DNA of 64,000 nucleotides, from positions 484,846 through 548,845 of the forward strand of contig MNCI01011971.1 of assembly GCA_015680685.1 (NCBI GenBank). Reading direction: 5' to 3'. The number at the start of each line of letters is the position of its first letter. Position 1 is the stretch's first letter. Of this stretch, positions 1-11,180 are shown one piece after another. A model generated the notes under the pieces. That model saw nothing but the letters and a program-made list of their open reading frames with translations. It was not told the origin of the DNA and did not search any database. Source of the stretch: Gnetum montanum. Taxonomy: Eukaryota; Streptophyta; Gnetopsida; Gnetales; Gnetaceae. Both the position numbers and the translations under genes were made by a program.

Positions 1-695
1 TGATGAAAGGGGACAACCCGGCTCATCACGACCGTATCACACCCAACCCATAGGATGGGTGATACATTGTTGGAAAAAAAGGTCGAAGAGAAAACCAGAA
101 ACCTCTGGTATCTGAGGGCGAGCCTAGACATACAGGGGGTGGCTCCCTTCATAGAGAGCGGCCCCCCAAAGCTAACGGGACACAAGGACAGACCGAAGGT
201 AACGCCCGACCACTCCCTAGTCCCGACGGATCGTAGAGGTAATCAATAGAGGACATCCACGAAAAAGGGACGTCGGAGGTGGGATAGGAAGCCTAGCCAA
301 GTGAAATGACCAAGTCCTACGTTCATGCGCTGATGGGTGCAGGGCCCCTGGCCCCTGGGGACACCAGCCAGGTGAGCACCCAAGCAAGGATCGAAGCGAA
401 GCAAGGATACCATGGATCGCCGCACACACCCACGTTTGGGGAGGAGGGCCTTGCCCAGGATGATTGGTCACCACCACTGGCCACAAAATAGCTAAACACT
501 AGTAGAGGCTAGGCATAGCCCAGCCCCCCCCAAGTGTCCAAGCCTATCATGCACACAGGGGATGGAGGTATCCCTACCAGTGACCAAGGTTGGTCACCCA
601 AACAACAACACCCACTGTCATAAGGCCATGCAGCTCTTCATTGATTTGTGAGTGTAGCCCACACTCCAGGAAGTTTACCACCAACACCAGTCTCC
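1..695 (+). other. LINE 5' part: ORF1/linker remnant
   Basis: GC-rich stretch ahead of the endonuclease. Short plus-strand frames (for example 55-249) are charged and proline-rich, with no motif I recognise. By position it should be the end of ORF1 or the linker to ORF2. Frames on the other strand overlap and look accidental. Confidence 0.4.
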
Positions 696-1420
696 ATGAA
701 GGTCCTCTCATGGAACTGCAGGGGCCAGGGTACCCCATACAAGCGACATACCCTACAAAGTATGGTACGTGATGAGAGATCCGATATTGTATGTTTACAA
801 GAAACAAAGCTCCAACAGACGGAAGCCCATATATTACAATGGTTGGGGTGGCACAGCCACTTGGTGGGCAGTAGGGGGTGCATGGGAGGCCTCGTGATCC
901 TCACCAAGATGGACTCAGATGTTCTTGACACCTCCGATTGGTGCATCACGATGCACCTACCGGGGACAGGAGTGTGGGTAACCAATGTGTACGACCCTTA
1001 GGCTTGGAAAGGCTACCTCCAGGAGATTTCGCGGGTAGCGGGGCTAATCCCTCACAATGCTAGTTGGTTACTGACTGGAGACTTCAACCAATGGCTCTAC
1101 AGCTGGGAGAAGACTGGTGACAGCATGGCGGAACCCCCAGGGGCACCTGAATTTCATGCACTGTTACAGCGTTAGTATCTCTCCAACATTGAAAGTGCAA
1201 GTTGCAAGTACACTTGGAGTAATCATAGACAAGCCATAGCGTGGGTTTAATCCCAGATTGACCGAGTGTGGATCAGCAATGCGCTAATGACCGATTGGGA
1301 TATCCAGGCATACGGCGTGGCTCAGATGGCTTTTGGCCATCGGCCCATCATCTTCCAGTTGATGCATGATGTGCATCAGAGCCCCCGCCCATTCCAGTTT
1401 GAATGCACATGGGTATGAAA
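696..1420 (+). pseudogene. LINE endonuclease domain (ORF2 N-terminus), broken
   Basis: The domain would nick target DNA to start target-primed reverse transcription. The frame opens at the methionine of MKVLSWNCRGQG, the usual start of plant L1 endonucleases (motif WNCRG). It continues with DIVCLQETKL (catalytic glutamate), LLTGDFNQ (catalytic Asp/Asn pair), SQIDRVWIS, and FGHRPII where SDHxPI is expected. All of this is one frame to about 1418, broken by stops at 999-1001, near 1173 and near 1248. The altered SDH motif and the stops mean it cannot work. Confidence 0.85.
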
Positions 1421-1889
1421 CTCATGGCTGGGTAAGCTGGTTTGGACCATCTGGCAAGACTAACCAAACTCGAAGGACCCACGCAATTTTCTGAAACACG
1501 AGTTAAAGACCCTCAAAAATCAAATCAAAAATCTCAGATTGGCAGAAAAATACAGTTTCAAAGGATACCGAACCTAGATCTAGGCGAAGCTACAAGTAAT
1601 TCAGCAGCAACAGGAGTAAGGGGCTGACCATACCCACAAGGAGCTCACCCTCCAGGCTGAGCTCCAACTACTGCACCAAGAAGAAGAGGAATATTGGTGC
1701 CAATGGGAATGTGTGCAATGGCTGAGGGTAGGGGATTGACATACAAAGTTCTTTTTTGCAGCGGCGAAGGAACATCGTGGAACATGCCAATGGCAGCTGT
1801 AGCACTTCCTGCAGGGTGACCCAACGCACCCAAACTCTGGCACGGACAAACTGCTGTCGTATTGGGAGCAGGTCTGGAATTGGCAGACC

Positions 1890-3232
1890 ATGGTCCTGAT
1901 CTCAGTGCCCGTGCAGAAAATTCTAAATCTAGCAGATAATTTATGTCTTCTGCAACCATTCACACGCTGGGAGCTTCAAAACGCACTGCAGAATATGCAG
2001 GCTAACAAGGCCTCAGGGCCAGATGGGTGGCCCATTGAATTCTTCCGTGAATTCAAGGTTGTGCTAGGGGTGAACTTGCTTAAAGCCTTTAATTTCATGC
2101 TGGTGTGGCATCAAGTTCGTAAAGAAATCAATTGCTCCCACATGGTCCTACTACCAAAAAAGGATTCACCCACATCCCCAGGGAATTTTCGCCACATAGG
2201 AGTCTATAACTCGTTGATGTGTTTGTTCTCTCACATGCTTGTGGCTAGGCTGCGGCCCATCATGCCTCGCCTGGTGGGGAAAAATTTGGCTGCATTTATA
2301 AAAGGCCGTCATCTCCAAGACCAAGTCCTGCTGTTGCAGAAAATTCAGCACTCCCTTCGGATTGCTAAACTCCTAGGCCTACGCATCAAACTCAACATAA
2401 CCAAGGCCTACGACTCCATGAGTTGGGCAGCACTGAGGACAGTAATGCAAGCGAAATGCTTTGACAAGGCTTTCGTGGAGCTCTTCCTGTAGATTCAACG
2501 AGGAGGGAGATTCTTGCTGGACAGCGATGGCCACCTATGGGGTTTTCACAGGACCAGACGAGGGCTCTGTCAAGGAGACCTCCTCTCTCTGCTTCTGTTT
2601 CTGATTACGATGGACCTCCTGCAAACATACTATGTTGAAGAAGGGGTCCAAGGGATTAATATGCATGACATCCCTACCTCACTACCCATTACACGGACGA
2701 CATCATGATCTTCACTAGGGCTGCGGTGCTGTAGGCCTGGGCGTTAACAAGGGCATTGCATCGATTTTAGCAGGAACTGGGCCTAGCACCCAACATAGGG
2801 AAATCAATGCTAATTTTCATGCACACCCACCTGGTTGTACGTAGTACAATAATCCAAATCTTGGGGATCCTGCTGGGAGAGGCAGACGATAAGTATCTGG
2901 GAATCCCCATCCACAACTGGTACCAATTGCAAATGTGGCAGGCCCTCATTATGCAAATTCAAAAACGCACAACTCTTTGGATGAATAGCTTCCTGTCTCA
3001 TAAAGGAAAAATCATGCTAGCCTCTATGGTGCTTGGGTCCATGGCGAGGTTTGCTGCATCAATGGCCTCTCCACCTGCTCGAGTCGCCACCAAAATTGAT
3101 GCAATTATCAACGATTTCGTGTGGTCGAGCGACAAGGGGAGGAAAAATATGCACCTGGTAGCATGGCCCAAAGTAGCACAACCTCATAACGTGGGTGGGA
3201 GGGGTGGTGGGAATCCTCCCCTTCACTGTTGA
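1890..3232 (+). pseudogene. LINE reverse transcriptase, broken
   Basis: Reverse transcriptase core of ORF2. Seen in order: NKASGPDGWPIEFF (about 2005-2045), a PKKDSPTSPGNFRHI region, AFIKGRHLQDQVLL, LNITKAYDSMSW (first catalytic Asp region), RRGLCQGDLLS after a stop at 2490-2492, and the catalytic box YTDD at 2690-2701 in another frame. A frameshift therefore lies between about 2640 and 2687. From 2807 the post-RT region has KYLGIPI and SHKGKIMLA, typical of plant L1 elements. The family is certain; the copy is defective. Confidence 0.87.
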
Positions 3233-3374
3233 AGCTGCCTTAGGACATCAGAGACTTCTCTAGAGAATTTCTGCGTCACATGAGGACCCCTCCCTCTAGG
3301 AGCAAATCCTACGGTAGAAATATCATCCCTAGACAACGTCTAGCTCCAATTCTCATGTTTGGAGATAGCTGTGC

Positions 3375-3659
3375 ATGCATGTCAGGTTGCTGGACACCGT
3401 TGATGAGATCTCCCTATATCCTAGGCAGCTCCTCCAGAAACAATTCATGACAGACCCACGCTGGATGCTGCTCTGGAAGGGCATCCTCCCAGAGAAAATC
3501 AAAACATTTGGATGGCTGATCATTCATCAGGCCCTCCTCTTGCGGCCCTTGCTGCAGACACATGGCCTAGCAATCAATCCCAATTGCCCCCTGTGTAACC
3601 AACACATAGAAACATTACGGCACTTCATGCATGAGTGCCACGTGACCAGGCATTTCTAG
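3375..3659 (+). pseudogene. LINE ORF2 C-terminus with zf-RVT knuckle
   Basis: C-terminal piece of the same LINE. WKGILPEKIKTFGWLIIH followed by CPLCNQHIETLRHFMHEC is the zinc-binding knuckle (C-x2-C then H and C) that ends plant L1 ORF2 proteins (zf-RVT type). It probably binds nucleic acid during target-primed reverse transcription. The frame differs from that of the preceding post-RT piece, so a further indel lies between 3232 and 3375. Confidence 0.8.
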
Positions 3660-4527
3660 CGTACAACTGGCCTTCAGTCCCTAGAATTCTCTGACAAGTC
3701 ACCGATGCTGGCTGCACTCTGGATTCTATGGAAGGTCAAGAACGAATGTATCTTTAAAGGGGGGGCCCTCCCTCCCACGGCTATGCTAGTTGGCAGAACC
3801 CGTAAGCTCTGGCAGGAAATCAGCATTACTATGGATCCTCATGCCCACCTCAAGTCCCCTGCGACTGGCCTCCAATGACTCCCGGATTCCAGGCGTTGGG
3901 TTTCAAACATGGGGCAACAACACAAGCAAAATAGGTGGGAGTCTCGTGAGGAGGTTACTATGACAGGAGGTACCTTTCAGGACCGGGACGTATCGAGACC
4001 AACCCTGGAGGAGGACTCACTGCAATAAAAGATCATACCTTTGGCAACACCAGAGGGCAACACCCCACATCCCGTAACCAGTCGCCCATCCAAGCATTGT
4101 TCTAGATTATAAGGCATCCTCAAGAACCACATGACGGGCATCAGACAGATTATTGAGGAAAATCAATGTCACCTAGAGGCTAGGCTAGGGCAGCCAGGTC
4201 ATAGCACGCACCTTGTCAACACCAACCAATAGTCCGAACACAATTCTTCTAACAGATATCTAGTAGGGGGGGAGGATACCTCAGAGAAGGGGTATCATTT
4301 GTAATTCATGATTCTCAGTTGTCCACAAGATAACGACCCATGCAAGGAAGGCCGGCCACTGTGGGGTTGCGTAGCAGGGTGGGGCGGGGAATTTTTGGGC
4401 GCTACCATTGGGCGGCATGGGGCCAGTGGCTCTGGCCTATGCTGTTCAGCTGTATAGCTACGTTTTTTTTGGAATTTAATTCACTCGACCCTTTTTGAAA
4501 AAAAATAATAGTAATAATAATAATATA
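3660..4527 (+). other. LINE 3' UTR and A-rich/(TAA)n tail
   Basis: Coding capacity fades after 3660. The stretch stays GC-rich to about 4460 and then ends in T-rich sequence, a run of A at 4499-4507 and TAA repeats to 4527. That is a plausible LINE 3' terminus. No polyadenylation signal stands out. Confidence 0.6.
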
Positions 4528-4629
4528 ACCCTATGATTTAACCATGTAAATTAGAGCTAATCCATTAAAATTGATCTAACAACATTAAAAACTTAATCAC
4601 ATGTACTAAATTAAATAATTAAACCTATG

Positions 4630-5872
4630 CAAATTTTTAGGTTGTGACAGTAATAGAGTAGTATTTGAGACTTGAATCAATAGTATCAAAAAATAAATTT
4701 GGATTTATGCCAAAAAGATCTACTATAAACACTATTTTTCTATATGACAACTCATGCACAAATTCAGGAAACATAGAAAAAATTTACATATGATCTTCAT
4801 TGATTTAGAAATAGCATATGATAAAGTGTGTAGAGATATTATTTGGTGCACCTTAGAAAGGAAGAACATCCCTAAAAAATATATTAAAATGATTCAAGTC
4901 ATATATGAAAGAGCTACCACTAAAATTAGAATATCTTGTGGAATAACATCTAATTTTCTAGTCAGAGTAGGTCTACATCAAGGGTATGAATTTAATGAGT
5001 ATTCATTTTCTATTATTATGGATGAATTAAAAAATGAAATACAAGATGTAAGTCCTTGGTGTATGCTAGTTGTAGATGATATTGTGTTGGTGGATACAAC
5101 TCAAGAAAATATTGCTACTAAAATGGATAAGTGGAGACATGCTCTTAAATAAAATGACTTAAAAATTAGTAGAAGTACGATAGAATATGTGGAATGTAAT
5201 TTTAATAATAGCATAAGTAGTTGTTGATTAAAGGGATAATTCAAGATTAAAAAAGGTTCCTCACTACAAATAGTTTACTTAACTAGTATCAATGCTCTAT
5301 GAAGATGGTGAAGTTAATAAAGATATCATAAATAGAATTGAGGGAGGATGGTCAAAATTGAGATAGGCTCATGCTGTTCTATGTGAGAAAAAAATACATA
5401 TAAAATTAATGGGAAAATTTTACAAGATAATAATAAGACATACTATTTTATATGATGTTGATTTTTGGATAGTACAAAAGAGGCATGAACAAAAAATTAG
5501 TGTGGTAGGGATGTGAATTCTTGGATGGATGTTGAATATTACTAGAGAAGATAAATTACACAATAAAAACATTAGAATAAGTCTTGGAGTGTCTTCTATG
5601 TCAAATAAGCTACAAGAATGATAGCTTAGATGGTATAGACATGTGCAAAGAAGATAAAATAATGAGCCTATAAATAAAGGTTTCTATATCACTATTCCAG
5701 GAAAGGCACTAGAAAGAGGATCAAAGAAGACATGAGAAAAAATGATCAAAGATGATTTGAAGAAACTACAAATAAACAAAGATCTTGCTCTTCATAGAGG
5801 TGAATGGAAAAAGAAACACTTATGTAGCCAACCCCATTTTGTTGTGATAAGGCTAGGATGATGATGATCAAA
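4630..5872 (+). mobile_element. RTE-type LINE, 5'-truncated
   Basis: A second, unrelated LINE. Only the RT and the 3' end remain. The 3' terminus has the RTE signature: a W-K-K-coding end, then the segment CCAACCCCATTTTGTTGTG and a short GAT microsatellite (5860-5872). Plant RTE elements end in a very similar sequence and a trinucleotide repeat. The base composition is AT-rich like the surroundings, so it is older or better assimilated than the LINE beside it. Confidence 0.82.
4678..5840 (+). pseudogene. RTE reverse transcriptase fragment
   Basis: The frame begins at KFGFMPKRSTINTIF, the RTE RT block usually seen as QFGFMPGRSTT. LHMIFIDLEIAYDKV (first catalytic Asp), a GLHQG block, and PWCMLVVDDIVLVD follow, where VVDD replaces the usual FADD. 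The long open part ends at 5152, and later RTE-like blocks (for example YVECNFN) follow in the same region with stops. Upstream RT, the endonuclease and any ORF1 are absent, as expected from 5' truncation during insertion. Confidence 0.85.
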
Positions 5873-6427
5873 TATGAGCCTTAAAAAAACTCTAATTATA
5901 ATTTAAACCCACTCTTTTTTCAATTTGGACTTTCGCTTATTCTTCTCATACTTGCCTTGGTTAGTCTTTGAGAAAATCATACCAGCATAATTATAATAAG
6001 ATCTATATGAAAACAAATATTGAATCTAGCCATAATTATAATAGTAATAATATTGTCCATATGCACTTCTAGATAAAAATTCATACCTTGGTGAGTAGTT
6101 TCACTTGCCTTGCCTTGTCCAAGTAGGGCTGCATCAACACATGATCTTCAACATAGTTTGTATATGATGCATCATCATACCTCCACAACTGATTTAAAAG
6201 TCTTCTTTGAGTGAACAAAAGTATGATCAAGCTTCTTACAAAACATGGGGAAATATGAAATTTATTAACTTGGAAAATAAATAAACTAAGTGATTGAATA
6301 ACTCTAAGTGCTAGATTATACAAAATTATAAAAATGGTATCCATGACAACAAAATTGAATACGTTTTATAAAATTCCATTAGGTACCCTTGAGTTTCCTA
6401 AAGATAAGGTGATTTCTCAAAAAATAT
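5873..6427. other. AT-rich spacer, no supported gene
   Basis: A minus-strand open frame (6081-6344) has no motif I recognise and its composition matches noise. It ends at the left LTR of the next element. The last five bases, 6423-6427 (aatat), form one side of a probable target-site duplication. Confidence 0.5.
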
Positions 6428-7195
6428 TGATGAATCATGTTTTGACTGGCTTCGATATTAGTGCCTCAATATCGAATACCTCTAAGACATGCTATTGAGT
6501 ATCCAATATTATAGGGTATATGCAAGCCTATAAATATAGTGCTTTGGCTAATGATTTTCATATAGTTTTTGTCATATCATAGCGAAGCTCTTGTAGTTTT
6601 TTTTCTCCAGAGTTAGAATATTTTCTAAGTACCCATAGTAGGAGTCTAAGTGTATATAGATCTTTGTTTGAGCACTAATATACCTAAGCATAGCAGCATA
6701 ATGAGAATAAAAACTAATCCTTTTGATAATCCTTGTAGCACTAAGAATAGATTAATGTTTTCTTTAATGCATTTTCATTAAGCAATTGATTTTCAGTTGT
6801 TAATGAACACAAGCACAACCACTTCAAGGATACTTGTAACACTTGGTAAGCTAGATGTGCTTAATGTTTAGTAACCCAACAACACTACATGTTTAGGATC
6901 TGTCTAGAGAGTGGAAACGGATACTTGTGTTAGGTTAGCTAGGTAGTAGATGAATTAGATTTTAGGCAGTTAAGCTTATTAAATATAAAATGATAAAAAT
7001 CACATACCTCAGTTGTAGTTAACCATATACTTGTATCTCACAAGTGGAACTAAGAAGATAATGATCATTTCAATTAGATTTCACTTCCTTAAAACTAGTG
7101 TACTTAAGAACTTAAGGTCTATGAAGTTTAAGCAGATCACATATGAATGCTTATGATTCATATAGTTGGACATAGGTGTACCTAATCACTCATCA
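6428..7195 (+). repeat. Element 1 5' LTR
   Basis: Begins TGATGAATC and ends in CATCA just before a primer-binding site. Shares long blocks with 10358-11180, including the TATA region, the segment around GGAGTCTAAG and the CATTAAGCAATTG region. The LTRs differ at many positions by eye, so the insertion is old. Confidence 0.8.
6528..6536 (+). promoter_or_regulatory. TATA box in element 1 5' LTR
   Basis: CTATAAATA about 100 bases inside the LTR. The same word sits at the same relative place in the LTRs at 10358 and 17240, so it is the likely core promoter. Confidence 0.6.
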
Positions 7196-7196
7196 T

Positions 7197-7215
7197 TGGC
7201 ACCATTACTAGGGTC
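7197..7215 (+). other. Element 1 primer-binding site
   Basis: TGGCACCATTACTAGGGTC starts one base after the LTR end. It resembles the tRNA-Asp-type site TGGCGCCGTTGCCGGGG known from plant Ty3/gypsy elements, with the CpG positions changed to CA or TA. The tRNA assignment is inferred. Confidence 0.6.
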
Positions 7216-7379
7216 CTTTTAGTTGTTACATGTGCTATCTAGGATTTAGTAAAAATTATTCAAATTTTTGGAACAAACCTTAGAGTCATATCACATCTTA
7301 AGATTACTACAAAAATTTTATGAAGCACACTACATTTTTATTTTTCTAACATAAAATGTCTTTTTCTGACAAGAGTGTT

Positions 7380-9241
7380 TCTTTGCCCAAGTCTAATGAA
7401 GTACATTAGCCGATGCCTTAACAATACCAAGTGGTATATGCTCATCTTGATAAGTATGTACCAAATTTCACCTTCATCCTACACCAGGATGAATAGCTAT
7501 TGTGGCATGACATGGAGGGAAACATTTTGTTGCTAATTGATCAATCCATTCTTACAATGCTCTAATAAATGCTTATATGATGGGATCTCCAAGGACTTCA
7601 TTCTAAGTAAGTGGTGTAAAATAGTGATGCTAGGGATTATCATCCCATTGAGGCACAACATCTCAAGGATTGTTAGTTAGAACAACATCATGAATTTTCA
7701 GAGGGAAAAATATTTAATGATTTACCATTCCTAATATACCAAAAATATAGTAGAGGGTCCTTCTGTAGGGGTTTTTCATTTAGTGAAATTCCTCTCTTTG
7801 ACTTTGATGAAGGAGGTTAAAACCAAAACTTGTAGTTGATAATTCACAATCCTACTTCTGGTAAGAATCAATCTAATGACAAAAAAAGATCCAAAGAGGC
7901 AAGTTCAAGCAAGTATGTGAACAAGAAACAAGATCATGATCATGTTTGTAATCACTAAAGAGGTGGTAGCAAGCATCATGATCCTAATAGTCCTCCTTCC
8001 TCTTCACTTTTAGCGTCATCCTCTTCTTATTTTGGCTTTGATCATAATCGTAAGGGATGCAACCATGATGGAGGTGACCAACAAGACCAAAATGATCAAA
8101 GGGATCATCTAGCAAGGCAAGACCAAGGGCATAGGCATTTAAGAGAGACACGATGCCATGAATGAAGGTGTAGTAGAGGGAATTAGAGGCATCAAAATCA
8201 TGGCCTTGATGAACCTTTGCTTACTACTTGAAGTATGCTAAGCATCATAGAGGTAATATGAATTCCAACAAGGCATGTAGAGAATAGTCGAATCAAGAGG
8301 CTAGATATGAAGAATATCCCTAAGTTCTAAGGGGGATATAAATAAAATATATAGAACAATCTCTAAGCTTTTCAAGATGCATGTGCCTTAAAAATATAAA
8401 GTGAATGACAAAAAATTAAGTTATTCCCAAGGACACTAATTACAGAGGCAAAAAATTGGTACTAGTCTTTAGAATTGGGATCTATCACATGATGGAGTGA
8501 AATGCTTGAATTTTTCAATGAAAAATATGAAACATACTCTAGAGTGTCCAACTTGAGAAGGTAGTTCCAAGGATGGAAACAGAGAATACAAAAACCCTTG
8601 GATGCTACCATTGATCAATATTATTCCTTAATAATAAATGTCTTGGCCATGGTTATTCTCAACTAGATGAAGTTTGTCAAATTGTAGATAGGCTTTGATC
8701 TAAAATGAGGAGTACCCTTGGTGTCTATGCCCAAGAACAACTATCATAATTAAGTGTCCATCAAATCTAAAGATTGATTGAGTAGGTAGCTAAAGAGGAG
8801 GGTAAATTAAGAAAATGTGAAACTATAGAAAAGTATAATTGTGATCCTTCCATTCACAAGTGGGAGGTTTTATTTTGTGATAGTGAGGAAAAATCAGCAC
8901 TTGATGAGGTAGTGAATAAGAAAGCCTTGCCACTTCAAAAATTTCAATTTGAAATTATGGCGAAGATTGATTACTTATGGGACTCCATGAATACAAAATT
9001 TAAAGCTATCCTAGAAAATGATGAAGAGTCCAAAGAACATGGTAGTGATCATGAACACAAGAGGTACAAGAAAGCTAAATGTGCCTATCAAAGAGGTAAG
9101 GGCAAGATTGATACAATAGAGGAAGTTGCAGGAAGAAAATTAGATGATGATGATGGGTGTGACATCTACCATTATGAACATCCTAAAGGATGTTGTCCTA
9201 TTTTGTCATACTTACAAGAATATAGGATCCTCTCTAACTAA
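7380..9241 (+). pseudogene. Ty3/gypsy gag, degenerate (element 1)
   Basis: Capsid-type gag remnant. A frame around 8425-8640 reads KLFPRTLITEAKNWY, then SLELGSITWWSEMLEFFNEKY, the standard retrotransposon gag core, with interspersed stops. A serine-rich region lies upstream (about 7990-8030). The last open piece (8912-9241) ends with an acidic-cysteine block, DDDDGCDIYHYEHPKGC. A similar block occurs at about 22030-22090, so the two gags belong to one family. There is no protease after it; the next 1.1 kb to the 3' LTR is non-coding. Confidence 0.72.
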
Positions 9242-10344
9242 GGTTCTTCCTTAATTCATACTTCTCTTTTCGTCTCTAATAAGGAAGGGTGGTTGTTCTG
9301 TGAAAGCACTCTTGTGTCTCAAGGGGATGGACTAGTCTTAAAATGGTAATGTGATGTACTAAATGTGATTGGGTTTTTTCTAGACTAAGGATGGATCTTA
9401 TCAATTTATTTAACCATAAAATTCACAAGGGACTTCATGTGACCTTAGTGAGGAACTCCATTCCTCTCTCTCTCTCTTCCACCTATGCTTCCCATGTCCA
9501 ACCTCATTGCCACTTTCATGTTCTTGTTCGATTTATTCTTTTGAAATGTTGAAATTCTTAGGTATTTTCTTCTAGGTTTTTGTATTTAACTTTCTATAAT
9601 CATTAATTATCCATGAAGCCCACAAACTCCTTGGCTTGAATTTATGCAAGGGTAATAACAGGCTTTTGCTTGCTTTAGGGAGGACCCACTTGCATATCTT
9701 TTGGTTGGATTAGTTAAGTTCTTTATCTTTAGATACTCTTACAATCAAATCCTTTTGTTTGTCTCTTTAATGACATCCAATTGTGCACATCTTCATAATT
9801 TGTGTAGTGAAACATTTTATAGTTACTATTGTAAATTCTTAAATCCTCTTCAAGCATTTCTTCGCATTTGAACTTTTTCAAATTTAATGAACTACTTATC
9901 TATTTTACCCTATTTATCAACTTTCCTACTAACACTATTAACTGAATCAATCCACCATAATCATCACCTAGCTAAGTATAACCACTAACAAGATGAGGTG
10001 CTTCAAAGCTACATGTTACACATTACACACTAATCTATGATTTTGTTGTGATTACAATGGAAAGCATGGACTACCATCACCAAGGATCACATGGTAGTAC
10101 CACATGATGACGACTATTCATGATCGTTAGATCTTCTCTCTCACTGTTTAGCTACCAAGAGAAGTTGAATGTTAATTTTTTCCAGGGTGTTCTCTTCTCT
10201 TATCATGAACATCCAATTTTAACTTAGGAGTCTGTTTTATTCCATTGAAGTCAATTTGTATCTTAGTCAATAATCCCATACCTTTTCAATATTTCTTAAA
10301 AAACTTGTTAATCCTCTTCTTCACTTGAAGATAAGTTTTCATTT
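9242..10344 (+). other. Element 1 3' interior, non-coding
   Basis: AT-rich, with no open frame of note and no RT or integrase motif in any frame I read. A CT-rich run occurs at about 9463-9477. The last 150 bases resemble the sequence just before the LTR at 17240 (shared segment AATCCCATACCTT), so this is the family's 3' untranslated region. Confidence 0.55.
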
Positions 10345-10357
10345 AGTTGTGGGGACA
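10345..10357 (+). other. Polypurine tract, element 1
   Basis: TTGTGGGGACA lies directly before the 3' LTR start TGATG, where plus-strand DNA synthesis would be primed. The match is weak, but the position is exact. Confidence 0.5.
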
Positions 10358-11180
10358 TGATGAATCATGTTTTGACTCACTTTGATATCAGAGCCTCGAT
10401 ATTGGATACCCAATGTTGAAGCCCAAGATGCGATGTCAAATATCTGATATTGTGGTGTATATGGCGACCTATAAATATAGGACTTGGACTCATAATTTTC
10501 ATATAGTTTTTATCATAGCATAGAAAAGCTCTTGTAGTTTGTTTTTTCCAAAGTTAGAATATTTTTTGAGTGCCCGCAGTAGGAGTCTAAGTTTGTATGA
10601 GCACTTATCTACCTTAGCATAGTAGTATGATGGAAATAAAAATGAATCCTTTTGATAATCCTTATAGCACTAAGAATATATTAATGTTTTATTTAATGCA
10701 TTTGATATTCATGCACTTTACTTTAATTAATTTTTATTAAATAATTAATTTTTAATTCTTAATGAACACAAGCATGACCACTTCAAGCATGTGTGTAGCA
10801 CTTGGTAACCCAAAAATGCTTAACATTTGGTAATCCAACACAATGCTCCATTCATTCAAGATGTGTTTGGAGAGTGGAAATGAGTACTTGTGTTAGGATA
10901 GCTAGGTAGTAGATGAATTAGATGTTAAATTACACTACCTTTCATTGTGGTTCTAGGTGATTATCAAATATAAAATGATAAAAATCACATACCTCAGTTA
11001 CACTTAACCATATACTTGTACCTCACAAGTGGAACTAAGAAGACAATGATCATTTTAATTATATTTCACTTCTCTAAAACTAGTGTACTTAAGAACTTAA
11101 GGTTTTTGGAGTATGATCGAATCATGTGTGAATGCTTCTGATTCATATGGTTAAGCGTAGGGGTACCTTTCCACTCATCA
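10358..11180 (+). repeat. Element 1 3' LTR
   Basis: Starts TGATGAATCATG and ends CATCA, followed by aatac. Partner of 6428-7195 and somewhat longer. It keeps the same TATA position (10469-10477) and the closing segment GATTCATATGG. Confidence 0.78.
10469..10477 (+). promoter_or_regulatory. TATA box in element 1 3' LTR
   Basis: CTATAAATA, at the same offset as in the 5' LTR. Confidence 0.5.

Larger units (their letters stand above)
1..4527 (+). mobile_element. L1-type LINE, degenerate, 5' end outside window
   Basis: A non-LTR retrotransposon on the plus strand. The visible order is a linker, an apurinic-type endonuclease (from 696), reverse transcriptase (about 1950-3230), a C-terminal CCHC-type knuckle (about 3590-3650), a 3' UTR and an A-rich tail followed by TAA repeats (4497-4527). 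This is the usual ORF2 layout of plant L1 elements. The element is clearly more GC-rich than everything after about 4460, so composition alone marks its 3' boundary. Several stops and at least one frameshift make it inactive. No target-site duplication can be tested because the 5' end is missing. Confidence 0.88.
6428..11180 (+). mobile_element. Short LTR retrotransposon (element 1), gag only
   Basis: Two related LTRs (6428-7195 and 10358-11180) bound a 3.2-kb interior. Both start TGATGAATC and end CATCA. The interior has a primer-binding site, gag-like coding and a polypurine tract, but I find no protease, RT, RNase H or integrase. Flanks are aatat on the left and aatac on the right, a 5-bp duplication with one C/T difference. 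It is either a non-autonomous relative or a deletion derivative of the Ty3/gypsy family whose LTR recurs at 17240. Confidence 0.78.

Noticed and set aside
217-985. Minus-strand open frames in the LINE 5' region (217-486, 243-425, 574-807, 638-985)
   Set aside because: They are shadows of GC-rich plus-strand LINE coding and show no motifs.
6081-6344. 87-codon minus-strand frame before element 1
   Set aside because: No domain, hydrophobic by AT-rich composition, no neighbour that explains it.
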